A DNA stretch of 64,000 bases from Bradysia coprophila (taxonomy: Eukaryota; Arthropoda; Insecta; Diptera; Sciaridae): the NCBI RefSeq assembly GCF_014529535.1, contig NW_023503972.1:1922001-1986000 (forward strand), in the 5' to 3' direction. Position 1 is the stretch's first letter, and each line of letters starts with the position of its first letter. The notes below the pieces were generated by a model. The model did no database searches and was not told where the DNA came from. It saw nothing but the letters and a program-made list of their open reading frames with translations. This document shows positions 15,672 to 26,807 of the stretch, one piece after another. The translations under genes were made by a program, and so were the position numbers.

Positions 15672-16995
15672 CTTATGCTGTTTATCAAATAAAAAATATG
15701 TTGTTTATAAAAACGATAATGTTTTTTCGCGTGACAGCTGATTTTGTTTAATGACAACAAACATAGAAAAAAAGCTCCAAACGAGAATTGATAAAATCGG
15801 ACAACACTACTCGGGAATGTCAAAATATCATAAATTGTGGAAATTGTTATCGTCACTGCCGCAAAATTCGGCGATGGCACTGCCTTCGAGTCGGTCTTTT
15901 GAGATACGAAATTTAAAAATCAAAATCATTTTTTAGGAAATTAAATTTTCAATTTTCAATCACGTTGTCCATGAAAATATTGTTCGGTGAAGTGACAGTA
16001 GTGACCCACTTGCCGACAGCGTCCGTCATTGAGAGTTATGTGTGAAATAGTGCTCAAATGCACAATCTATTAGCCTCAAATCAAAATAATTGATATGCGA
16101 CAGCGATGCGAGTGACCATGGAGAGAACTAGATGAGGATTTTCAAAACATTTGAATCATCTCCATTTGTATTGTTTATCATCATATGCATGTGAACAACA
16201 GATGATATGGACCAAATAGGAATGAAGAACGCGTCTATGTTTTATGCATGAAATCAAGTCAAAATTACGATAGTTTTCAAAAGTAGTACCCAGTAGATGT
16301 CACCATGAGTGAATAAAAATGCATTTCACGTTTCGTAGATATTACAATAATCAACTGAGAAGAGTTTGACGATTCACAAAAACATATTGTTGAGAGTGAG
16401 AAAACCATTGCTGCTCTGCCGAGCGAGTGAATAAAAGAGAATAATTGCATTTCGAACAGTGTTTCACATTCAGGAGAATGTCGAATCCAGTGAAATATCA
16501 GGAACTAAAGTAGATGATGTTCGAATCCCAGGACAAACAATTTTGCGTGACACTTTAACTTCATGTACGGATCGAAACATTCCAGGTTGAGAATGGCATT
16601 TTACTACCATCATTACGTCCGTTGTTGCCTTTGCTCGATTCGCACGGAGTTCGACGTCTGGATTTTCATACATCTGTGCTGGAGGAAGTTGGCCACCTGC
16701 ATCAAGCACAAAATTGTCTGCATTCAGGAATCAACGCGCTTTTAAAATAGATAAATTCAAAGTTAATGAGATGACACGTCAGAAGCAGATTAGATAAAAG
16801 TTGAACACAATTTGCTTCTTCTTTCTTATTATCGATTTGAATGAATCAGACGAATCCAGCTCTGTCGATGTAACGAGTACGAGTCTGGCAAAACGACAAC
16901 CGCCGATGGATCAAATGCCGAAGAGCGTTTGATAACAAAATTACGTAGTCCTTTAGAATTCCCACCTGCGATGTTCCTTAGTTTAGTCCCTGTAT
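15672..16995. other. Spacer with two small uncertain ORFs
   Basis: An 80-bp gap separates the start of the minus-strand gene from a small plus-strand ORF (listed separately). A 79-codon minus-strand ORF at 16470-16709 has an ordinary amino-acid mix but no recognised domain and no clear start. The rest is AT-rich and featureless. Confidence 0.4.
15751..15936 (+). CDS. Small ORF divergent from the PB1-like gene
   Basis: 61 codons from ATG to TAG with a Lys/Leu/Ile-rich, helix-prone composition (KKLQTRIDKIGQHYSGMSKY). It starts 80 bp from the neighbouring minus-strand start codon, as a gene sharing a bidirectional promoter might. It could be a genuine micro-protein, a first exon or chance. I do not recognise it. 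Confidence 0.28.
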   Translation: MTTNIEKKLQTRIDKIGQHYSGMSKYHKLWKLLSSLPQNSAMALPSSRSFEIRNLKIKIIF

Positions 16996-18212
16996 AAGAG
17001 TCCATACAGGTAAACCAGTGGTTTCAATGTCGTCATTTAGATTCAACAAATTCTTGTTTTAGGCGAAAAGCCATACAAATGTACCACATGACAACGCTGT
17101 TTCGCCACTTCGACTTCCAGCACATTGACAATGCATCATCGAGTGCATTCAGGTGTGTCCGCGGTTTGGGGGGGGACTCAAGAAAACGTGACAGCCAGAA
17201 CAAAATTGGGTCATATTTTACCATTTTTACGTGACGATGGGGTAGGGGGGTGTCTAACACCGGTAAAAAGTAGTGGACGTCATTTATGAATGGCCCCTTT
17301 ATGGGTTGAATTACAGAAAGGGCTGGTTTAGGGTCAAATGTTGTCAACAACGATCACAACGATCCAAAAGTGTTGGCTGAGTTGAAATTTGAGCCGAGTT
17401 TCCTGGAAGCTAATTTCTTGTTGCATTTAACGCCGGACAAAATAGACTTTCAGCTTAAGACCGTAATAATCATTCCGAAATATTCGTTTGGGGTTTTAAT
17501 GAAGTCGAGAGAGACAGATATTTCGTAGTATATCCTGTTAGCCGTCCCTGTAACTCACCTATTACCGATAAAGACTTCAGAAATGAACAACAATCTCTGA
17601 GCATAAAAACAGGTTCGAAAAATGAAGTAATAGATTCGTCGAAATCAGTCTCTACAGAAGTCTTGAAATAAAATTGACTGCCCCTAAAATAGAAGAAATA
17701 CCTGCTAAATGAAGGGAGAAGATTGATAAATCAACTGAGGCTCCTGAATGAGAAATTGTGGAAGAGATGGGGGATAAACTGTTCATCCTGTTCCTCTGAT
17801 CAAATGAAGTAATAGATCCGATTGTAAATATGCTATGCTTCTGCGAAAGGTAGGCTCTGAGTCGAACTTATGTGCAATCTGAAAATTGGAAACGTTCAGG
17901 TATAGCAGATTAGGTTTCACGTCCATTTGTTAATGGTCCGACATGCCTGATTTGCCTGAACTGAAAACTTTAGGCAATTTAACGGCAGGTAGAATCAAAC
18001 TTTCTTTCTACGAGGACTGTTTGCCGGCCTTGAAAGCGTAATTTAATGCCAGATTTGCTAGTATTTATGCCACCAAACCATTTTCTGTTCACTTTCCCAT
18101 TCCAACTAATTTTCCTTTTATTTTTTTCGTCCCGTTTACACACACATTACGTCACATCACAGGAGAAAAGTTGGTGACTTTGAAAGAAAAGTTTGATTTG
18201 TAAATTAATCAT
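16996..18212 (+). pseudogene. Broken partial duplicate of the ZAD zinc-finger gene (exons 11-13)
   Basis: Starts inside exon 11 (ATAAGAGTCCATACAG) and follows the parental intron 11, exon 12, intron 12 and microexon 13, ending about 40 bases past it. Differences that kill it: a C-to-A change makes TGA at 17089-17091 in the finger coded by exon 12; the donor after the 8-nt exon (18163-18170) has lost its G; and no upstream or downstream exons remain. Exon 12 also carries a 6-base in-frame insertion. Its intron lacks the 1.94-kb transposon of the parent but has its own small insert at 17157-17296. Confidence 0.88.
17157..17296. mobile_element. Small element O, copy 1
   Basis: Ends in GACGTCATTTATGAATGGCCCC on the right and CCGCGG on the left. 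G-runs and AAAATTGGGTCATATTTTACC lie inside. It is absent from the parental intron, so it inserted after the duplication or was lost there. An inverted relative is at 20051-20215. Confidence 0.7.
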
Positions 18213-18541
18213 TACTGGTACGCCAGCACATGAGAGAAACCAGCACATGAAAAGTGAACGCATCCTAAGCTCTCTCTTGAGAGAGAGTTGAGTTTCTGAA
18301 ATAAAAAACCGCACATCTCTGGGATCGAACACGGGCCCTCTCACACATCAGCTCATGACAATTAATGTGAGCTAAATCGTTCTTACATGAAGTACGGTAA
18401 TTGTCGAATAGTATTTATCTGGGCTCATTGATTGTACCAATTACTTTTATTGGTTTCGGATGAGAAGGAAGCCTCGGAGCGACGTCTTCTTATAATATTT
18501 TGAAAGCTTGTAAATTAAGACTTCAAAATCCAAAATACCTC

Positions 18542-20000
18542 ATGGGTCCAATCCTGGCCCGAGATATAGCTTCTAGAATTTTTCATTCCATACAAAGGAC
18601 TTTGTTCCAGAGCTACCAGAAGTCAGCCTTGGACCCATGTCTCACTATGCTCAATCGATAGCTACTAGTACTAGGTAAATGCTGACAAAAAATTATATGA
18701 GTCCAAGACTCCTGGCCCGAGATATAGCTTCTAGAATTTTTCATCCCATACAAAGGACTTTGTTCCAGAGCTACTAGATGTCAGCCTTGGACTCATGTCT
18801 CACTATACTCAATCGATAGCTACTAGTGCTAGGTAAATACTGACAAAAAATTGTATGAGTCCAAGCCTCCTGGCCCGAGATATAGCTTCTAGAATTTTTC
18901 ATTCCATACAAAGGACTTTGTTCCAGAGCTACCAGATGTCAGCCTTGGACTCATGTCTCACTATACTCAATCGATAGCCACTAGTGCTAGGCAAATACTG
19001 ACAAAAAATTGTATGAGTCCAAGCCTCCTGGCCCGAGATATAGCTTCTAGAATTTTTCATTCCATACAAAGAACTTTGTTCCAGAGCTGCCAGAAGTCAG
19101 CCTTGGACCCATGTCTCACTATGCTCAATCGAAAGCTACTAGTACTAGGTAAACACTAACAAAAAATTATATGAGTCCAAGCCTCCTAGCCCGAGATATA
19201 GCTTCTAGAACTTTTCATCCCATACAAAGGACTTTGTTCCAGAGCTACCAGATGTCAGCCTTGGACGCATGTCTCACTATACTCAATCGATAGCTACTAG
19301 TGCTAGGTAAATACTGATAAAAAATTATATGAGTCCAAGCCACCTGGCCGAGATATAGCTTCTAGAATTTTTCATTCCATACAAAGGACTTTGTTCCAGA
19401 GCTACCAGATGTCAGCCTTGGACTCATGTCTCACTATACTCAATCGATAGCTACTAGTGCTATGCAAATACTGACAAAAAATTGTATGAGTCCAAGCCTC
19501 CTGGCCCGAGATATAGTTTCTAGAATTTTTCATTCCATACAAAGGACTTTGTTCCAGACCTACCAGATGTCAGCCGTGGACTCATGTCTCACTATACTCA
19601 ATCGATAGCTACTAGTGCTAGGTAAACACTAACAAAAAATTATATGAGTCCAAGCCTCCTAGCCCGAGATATAGCTTCTAGAACTTTTCATCCCATACAA
19701 AGGACTTTGTTCCAGAGCTACCAGATGTCAGCCTTGGACTCATGTCTCACTATACTCAATCGATAGCTACTAGTGCTATGCAAATACTGCCAAAAAATTG
19801 TATGAGTCCAAGCCTCCTGGCCCGAGATATAGCTTCTAGAATTTTTCATTCCATACAAAGGACTTTGTTCCAGAGCTACCAGATGTCAGCCTTGGACTCA
19901 TGTCTCACTATACTCAATCGATAGCCACTAGTGCTAGGCAAATACTGACAAAAAATTGTATGAGTCCAAGCCTCCAGGCCCGAGATATAGCTTCTAGAAT
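18542..20000. repeat. 158-bp satellite, about nine copies
   Basis: ATGAGTCCAAG recurs at 18697, 18855, 19013, 19171, 19329, 19486, 19644, 19802 and 19960, a period of 157-158 bp. Units contain CCCGAGATATAGCTTCTAGA and TCGATAGCTACTAGTGCTAG. Copies differ at scattered sites, and neighbours fall into at least two subtypes (AAATACTGACA, AAACACTAACA). The repeated ~60-codon ORFs are a by-product: 158 is not a multiple of three. Confidence 0.95.
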
Positions 20001-20050
20001 CTTCTGTTTAAATCTCATCCAAAACACCTTCAAATGTGGTCTATCAAGGT

Positions 20051-20215
20051 TAGGGGCCATTCATAAATGACGTCCACTACTTTCGATCGATTGTAGACCC
20101 CCCTTCCCTCTTGTCACGCTATTTGGGTCAAATATGACCCAAAATTGTATAGGTTGTCACGTTTTCTTAACCCCCTCCTTCCCCCTGACCGCGGACGTCA
20201 TTTATTACTTAGGCT
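20051..20215. mobile_element. Small element O, copy 2 (inverted)
   Basis: Begins GGGGCCATTCATAAATGACG and ends GACCGCGGACGTCATTTATT. The interior includes GGGTCAAATATGACCC. Orientation is opposite to 17157-17296. Confidence 0.7.
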
Positions 20216-20696
20216 ATTGTATTTTTGTTATAGCCTTCGGTCTTTTCTTGTTAGAATACTTTTGCACGCCTTTTGGGTGAAATCTAAGCAGAAAACTCTT
20301 GTAAACGTTTGTACTGAAAATTGTGTTATCGACTACACTATTTTTGCGACAGTTTGTAAAAGGATGAATATTCTAGTTTCTTAGACACTGTCCTTTTTCG
20401 GATGGCGATATTAACATTTAATGTTTGCTTGTGAATAATTGTTAGCAATTTTGGTAATATTTTGCATTGGAAAGGCCGAACTAGGCGGATTTATCTATTA
20501 GTTTTAAGCGATTCCGACAACGTTGATTTTCCTGTTGATTCTAGCATTTTACACTTTCAACTTTTACCGCAATTTAATCTCGTGATAGCTCTTATACATA
20601 GGCTCTACTGTAATATACTGTTACTTTTGCTCGCGGGCATCGAAAATTTAAGATTCGACACTTCTTTGTAGCAAAGTAAGCAAAAACAAAAACAAA

Positions 20697-21895
20697 AAGT
20701 CTCCCGGTGAAGATGGTGTTACAGTGGAAGCCATTAAACTAGGTGGCAACTCATTATTGGGTGCAATAACGACTTTGTTTAATCAATGTCTCCAATGGGA
20801 AGAAGTACCAGAAGCATGGGAAAATGCAGTGATTACATTGCTGCATAAAAAAGGGGACATAACAAAGTTGGAAAACTATCGACCCATAAGTCTCTTACCA
20901 ACACTGTACAAGTTGTTCATGAAAATCGTTACGAAGAGGAACACCAAAAAGTTCGGCTTCTACCGACCTGTTGAACAAGCTGCACTTAGATCAGGATTCA
21001 GCACAAACGACCACTTACATGTGATGAGAACGCTAATTGAGAAATGCAATGAATACAAGATTCCTGTGGTCTTGATATTCATAGATTTTGAAAAAGCTTT
21101 TGATTCAGTGGAAATGTGGTCGATATTGGACTCATTAGACGAGTGCAGAGTAGACTCAAGATACTCCAACACAATTTGATACGTCTATAAAAACGCTACG
21201 TCGTGTATGTATAAAGCACGTCCATAAAAGCACGGAAAAATTCAGAATTGGCAGAGGTGTACGACAGGGTGACACCATATCACCTAAGTTATTCACATTG
21301 ATTCTGGAGAGTATTTTTAAGAAATTAGACTAGAGTGAAATGGGTATCAACATAAATGGAGAGTACCTGAGTAACCTCCGTTTCGCAAATCATATCTCCC
21401 TGATGGCAGCTGATCTAGATCAGGCGCAAATTATGTTGCAACATTTGAATGAGGAGTCAAACAAAGTCGGCCTCAAGATGAATTTGTCGAAAACGAAAAT
21501 CATGACAAACATTGACGACGACAGAAACATTAAAATTGGTGATACTGTCATTGAACGAGTCGACAGTTATGTGTACCTAGGTCACAAATTGATGTTGGGT
21601 CTAGACAACCAAACTGCAGAAATAAAACGTAGAATTGGTCTTGCATGGGCAGCATTCGGAAAACTCAGGCTAATTTTCAAAAGCAAAATGAACAATAGAG
21701 ATAGAATGGACCAAAAAGATCATGAACTGGAGACCACCAAAAACACGACCTAGAGGTAGACCACCAGAGAGATGGAATAATGGAAAAAAGAGAATTGCAG
21801 GTGAAAATTGGCAATAAGTGGCAACTAATCGTTCAGAATGGAAGAGAATTGGGGAGGCATACGTCCAGCAGTGGACAGAAACAGGCTGAAAAAGA
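20697..21895 (+). mobile_element. Dead RTE-like non-LTR retrotransposon fragment
   Basis: Reverse-transcriptase blocks are readable in order. At 20724-21179: AITLLHKKGD-like fingers, ENYRPISLLPTLYKLF, and IFIDFEKAFDSV carrying the first catalytic Asp. After a frame change: GRGVRQGDTISPKLF, then LRFANHISLMA where an active enzyme has [FY]ADD. A later thumb (YLGHKLM) and a C-terminal RPRGRPPERWN...WKRIGEAYVQQW block typical of RTE and related LINEs follow. In-frame stops near 21179, 21331 and 21750 and the loss of the catalytic Asp pair show it is inactive. The 5' part and endonuclease are missing. A GAAGAAA repeat tail (~21890-21921) resembles the short 3' tails of this class. Confidence 0.85.
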
Positions 21896-22127
21896 AGAAA
21901 GAAGAAGAAAGAAGAAGAAAGTAAGCTCAGTACTTAAGGCATGTGTGGTATCATTGTAGATCTTGGTTAAACCTCTGTCAGGGCATTCAATGGTTTTAAG
22001 CATAAACATTCACGATACGCGAGATGTCACCATCAGGCCCAGCCCCCAATCCGAGTTTTTTTTTTCTTTATTTTTTTATATTTTGAGAGTGGTTTCGGCG
22101 CCTACGACTCAACACCTCTCCACACAG

Positions 22128-22692
22128 TCCGAGTAACTGTAAACCTGAACACTGACAGCTATGCTCATAGAGAACCCTAACCTCAACTGTGTGAAAAAAA
22201 TTGTAATATTTGAGGTGCCGTTTATTTTTGTGTTTTTTCCGGATCAACAAAAACATAAAATTTAATAGATTTCCAATGCACAAAAGGTAAAATTATAATT
22301 GTTGTTTGTATGGCGTAACGCGTAAATGTTTAAGCTCATTATCTTACAAGAAAACAATGAGAACCATTCAAACATTTGTTTCTATTTTCAAACTTGAACA
22401 AAGTGCCTGCTCATTTTCACTGCACATACTTTCAGGTTAGGGTTCTCTGTGGATGATTTTTGACATTTCGAATAACCTTGGACTTGATCTATGAGCTTAA
22501 ACATTTACGCCATACAAGCAACAATTATATTTTCACTATTTATGCATTGGAAATCTATTATATTTTATGTTTTTGTTGATCCGAACAAAACACAAATTTA
22601 AACGGCACCTCAAAAATTACAATTCCTTTCACACAGTTGAGGTTAGGGTTCTCTATGGATGGGTTCTATGTTCAGGTTTACAGTTACTCGGA
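22128..22692. repeat. 565-bp foldback
   Basis: Arms of ~210 bp (outer motif GAGTAACTGTAAACCTGAAC at the left, its complement at 22670-22692) surround a ~150-bp centre. The centre itself repeats GGTTAGGGTTCTCT. Conserved motifs include GAGGTGCCGTTTA and CATTTACG. No ORF. Confidence 0.85.
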
Positions 22693-22860
22693 CTTGATCT
22701 ATTCCTCTATGTAGTCTACCTCTATGCCTAGACCGAGTTGTTGTTATTACTGAACGTGATTGCTTACACCTTCACTCAGCTACATCTACGAAAATCTAGA
22801 GCCACTCAAATCAAGTCATTTGTGGATTTCAGGAAAAGTTAATACGATCGATCATCTTCC

Positions 22861-24149
22861 ATGAAAATGCCGATGTACTGCCCCATTGCCCTCGAATTTG
22901 AAGCCCATAATGCTATACCAACGTATACGGCGGATTAACATTGCTCGGCGAGAATCTTTCCGGATGAAATCTCTCCTAATCTGGATAATATTCCGGATCG
23001 CGTTGTAATGAGAATAAATTCATTTCGATGTATGTGCCAACAGAAATGGTTAATTACATTCCGGGAATTTGATAGTCTTTGGTGCACACTCTCGATGCAT
23101 TTGTTATCGGAGGATATTTTCATTGACTACCATGACAAGATATTTTAAGCTAAATACCAATTCATAAGTCAATTTTCAGTTGTGACTTCGTCGCGCAGTT
23201 TTTCTTGAATGCTTTGATTGAGTGCAAATTCGTAGAGGGTGAAACTAACTAATGTCGAACTGGTCTCAAATCCTGCTAGGTAAAATAAGAAACTTTCAGC
23301 AACCATTTCCGTTGGAGTGAACATTTCTATTCTTTCAGACTCAATAGTATCTAACGACACAAAGTCACTTCTGTGTATTTCATTTCTCTTGCGCTCGGCT
23401 AATGTATCGCGAAATATTTGATGAAAGTCACTTGTCTCTTTATCACTCGCACGAATGTGAAGTTTTCGACTTAAATTCGGAAAGGAAGACCAGAAAAAAG
23501 CGCAATAGCTGAAAACCACTTACGTTGAAAATATTGCGTCCATGCTTCATGAACAAAGACTCTGGATCAATAAGACCTGGTGAATAAAATCACTAAGAAA
23601 CAGTCCGATGCCAGATTTCATCAAAAAAATCAAATTTTACAATTGCATTCAAATCCAAGGTCAGTATGCTAAAAACAGTAAATTAATTGCGTCGTTGACA
23701 ACACAATATTAAACTTTATACTAAGCTAACAGCGGATCATCTTCTTTGTTGTGGAAAATGATTTTGTGAAGCTCTGGATCTATGGGCAAAATAGTCGGCT
23801 TTAGAAAGTAATAAAGTCCGACGGCTGGAGCTTTTCCTTTGTACTCGCGGTAGAAATTATCTATTTTTTCAGCCGACGTTATTGTCGAACCAACATCCTT
23901 TCTGGAGCCAAAAGGAAACGTGGTTGGTTGTGAGGTAAAGCCTTGTTTCGTCATATAATTGAAGTGATTTTTAATCCAAAAATAGACTAGTCCTATCACG
24001 GCAACGATACTGTATAGTAAGACTGCTATTACACACAACTCTTGTTTCAGTGTTGCCTTACGAACACTGTGCTTGGCAATGCGAATGCAGTTTTGAAAAT
24101 CGAAAAAATGTACAGAAAGATGAGTGAAATGAGTGATTATTCGTTGCAA
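22861..24149 (-). pseudogene. CYP6-like cytochrome P450 pseudogene
   Basis: Three recognisable parts in order on the minus strand. (1) 24149-23721: an N-terminal membrane anchor, a hinge (YMTKQGFTSQPTTFPFG) and the start of the fold, ending at an in-frame stop after ILPIDPELHKIIF. (2) 23580-23169: middle and I-helix with a normal oxygen-binding motif, LAGFETSSTL. (3) ~23110-22861: RVCTKDYQIPG, then stop codons inside the segments that should read PERF, and no haem-binding Cys. The stretch between the first parts, including the C-helix, is missing. P450 reactions are mono-oxygenations at the endoplasmic reticulum, but this copy cannot make an enzyme. It lies head to head with the P450 gene at 26808. 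Confidence 0.8.
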
Positions 24150-26807
24150 GATTAAAAACTCTCAAAAAAGAGAGACAGTGACGGGTCAGACAACGAGCTT
24201 TGAACTACCTCGAAATCTACAGGGTAACGTTCATGAAACTTTGGCGTATCTCTGCCCTGCCACGCATAAAAAATTAAATTCTCTAACAAAATCGTGCATC
24301 TCTTTTGCACTAAGATTTTTGTGTGTTCTATGTCAGAACGGGCAGAACCGACTGTCAGAGTTTCCAGTCCAATTTCCTTCCGTAAAAAACTCTACCAAAA
24401 GCAGTTCCTCTTGATCTCACGCAACTCTCGACGAGCCGTGACTCTCGAGGAAATTGGTTTTTACTATCGCACCAATTGTAGCACAGAAAGACATTAGAGC
24501 TACCCACGGTTTCTATAACGTCGATAACGCTATATAAATAGCATGAATAGAACGGCGGTTCAATGATAAGAACAAGATTTACAATATTGTTCATGAGTAT
24601 CGGATACTGACGTCATCAGTTTAACGTGAAAATTTTTTTATAAACGCGGGATTTCCCAAGAAACAGTAATGGGTAAGTGCAATATAGAAGAATTGCACAA
24701 GTGTATTGAAACAAATAAGTGATTTTATTGTTGTCCCAGCACTTATAGACAGACAACATTTGAAATTGACAGGGGAATATATCGTTCCCCTATACGTCTG
24801 TTTCCTCTATTTCGCTTATGCAGTAAACAAGTGACAAGCCTCATATGTCAATAATCTACTATTTGCATAATCTACTATTATAAATTACAACAACTTACAG
24901 TGAAGAGGCAGTCAAATTTCAGCATGACTTTGCTTCAGCTGATCCACATATACAATCAAAATTGTTTATACTTGTTTATACGTTTGAAGCTGATACACTC
25001 ATGTATGACCGTAAAACCCAAGGTAAATATAGTGCGGAGGTAATGACATTCAGACGCGCGGTCTAGCACATAAGTTCGATGCCAATGACATCTTTTTTTT
25101 AAATGGTTGACTACGATTTACTTGCATTTCACAAAAATATTTTCGCTATCTCGCAACAGATGGCCCGACGTTCTATTCCATTTTTTGCTTTCAACGAAGG
25201 GATGAGATGGCGTTTGTATTGAACTTTCGTGCCACTGCACATCTGATTCGGTTATATATGGCATTACCTCCTCACTATATTTACCTTGGTAAAACCGTTT
25301 AAAGACATAAAAACAGTTTTCATTGTTTGTGTGGATCAGCTGAAAAACAGCTGAAGCAAATTCATGCTGAAATTTCAACGCCTCTGACTGTACACACGTT
25401 ACTTTATTCAAAAACATGAGGTAAAGTTAACATACATCATGGACAATAGCGGCCGAGACTCACATTTCTAAAATCTTTACGCCGACGTATCTGTTCGTTA
25501 TGATCTTTGACTTCGCAATCTGACTGGTTTTCCCCCTCGTTGCAAGTGGACTTTCCCGAATATGTAAACATAGATGAATAATCTGTCTCTTCTTAATGTA
25601 ATTTAATTGTTCCGTTCTCGCACGGCAGAGTAAAATAAACCAGGCAGGATAAGTTCATTGTTGATATGTCAAATAAGGGACCTAATACATTGTATGAAAA
25701 TGAACTCAAATGAACACTGATATAAATTGAATTTTATTAACAAAATATAAGGCTACTAGATAATTCAGGTCCCTAGTCAAATCAATCGCTCCTACCTGGT
25801 TTACTTTACTCTGACGTGGTTCTAGACGAACGTTTGAACATTTACAACAGAAATCAGCGAAGATAAGTTACTAATAGAAAAGTGTCGTCGCTGTCCATAA
25901 GTGGCTTTTTTTCGTGTTGTATACGCATCTATTGTGGACGGTTTATTTTAGGTACTTCCGCTTGGAAAACGTTTCTGCCACTGTTGGCATAGAAATGACC
26001 AACTTTTATGAAGTAGATCATACCTTTTGCCATGTACAAGTCTAGTGAATCATAAATGAAATGAAAGTATACTTTCACATCATTTCATCACCCGATTTGA
26101 TAACACTCTATGAGCAAACTCGTTGTTCAGAATGTGTTTTGATTGTATGTTATACAAGTAGGGTGTGTTTGTTGATCTGCTGGTAAAGTTCAGCTGGTGC
26201 TGATTCGGCACAACCTTCTATAACTATAATTTTTACTTTTACCCGGAAATGAGGGACGAAAGTAAAAAAATACAACTCACTGCGCGAAAGTATTTTGTTA
26301 TGCTACGGGACCGAAAATGAAAGCAATTTTTCGTAGGTAATACTTTTCGACCCCTTAAGGGGAAGTGGCAGGAATCAGTCGTCCAAAACCGATACACAAA
26401 TAACTATTTTATGTCATTGTCAAGCGCTGTGCGCATACTGTCACCCATACGTTGTATTGTCACACACATTTTGCAAACAGTGATTATCCCCTCTCAGACA
26501 GTGATTTCAATCAACAGCGTAGAAAGGAAAGAAGACTTTATTGTTGATCTGAGATTGTATTTCAGAGAATTTCGTCTGGCAATTGTTGTTTGCAAACGTT
26601 AATATGGATTTTCGTAGAATTTTACTTTTACGATATGAATAGATTAGAAAAGTTATATAAACTCCGGCAATTAATTGAGCCGTAATAGTTTAGTAATTCC
26701 AATCGCAAAACACGGACATTCGTCACAGACATGTTTGCATATACGGGGAATCCGGTAACTTTTTCATATCATGTGCCCTATCGTTCTAATTGAAATAATT
26801 TGTATCG
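24150..26807. other. Spacer between the two P450 loci
   Basis: Holds a degraded relative (24247-24360) of the MITE at 40166-40298, an inverted pair (next entry), and at about 26230-26350 a decayed piece of MITE-A (GGGACGAAAGTAAAAAAATA). Otherwise AT-rich. The promoter of the P450 gene should lie at its right end. Confidence 0.5.
24897..25400. repeat. Inverted pair of ~145-bp units with an open frame
   Basis: 24897-25045 and 25250-25400 are diverged reverse complements (shared CAGCATGA(A/C)TTTGCTTCAGC and AAGGTAAATATAGTG). The right copy, read on the minus strand, stays open with FQHEFASAVFQLIHTNNENC; the left copy is also open over the shared part. Either a foldback or two pieces of a decayed gene. 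Confidence 0.55.

Noticed and set aside
16470-16709. 79-codon minus-strand ORF with ordinary residue mix
   Set aside because: No domain, no convincing start or partner exon. Mentioned only in the spacer entry.
18542-20000. CRISPR-like array
   Set aside because: Whole units repeat with no unique spacers, and the genome is animal; it is a satellite.
26230-26350. Promoter element of the P450 gene
   Set aside because: The conserved words are those of MITE-A (GGGACGAAAGTAAAAAAATA), so a decayed MITE is the better reading.
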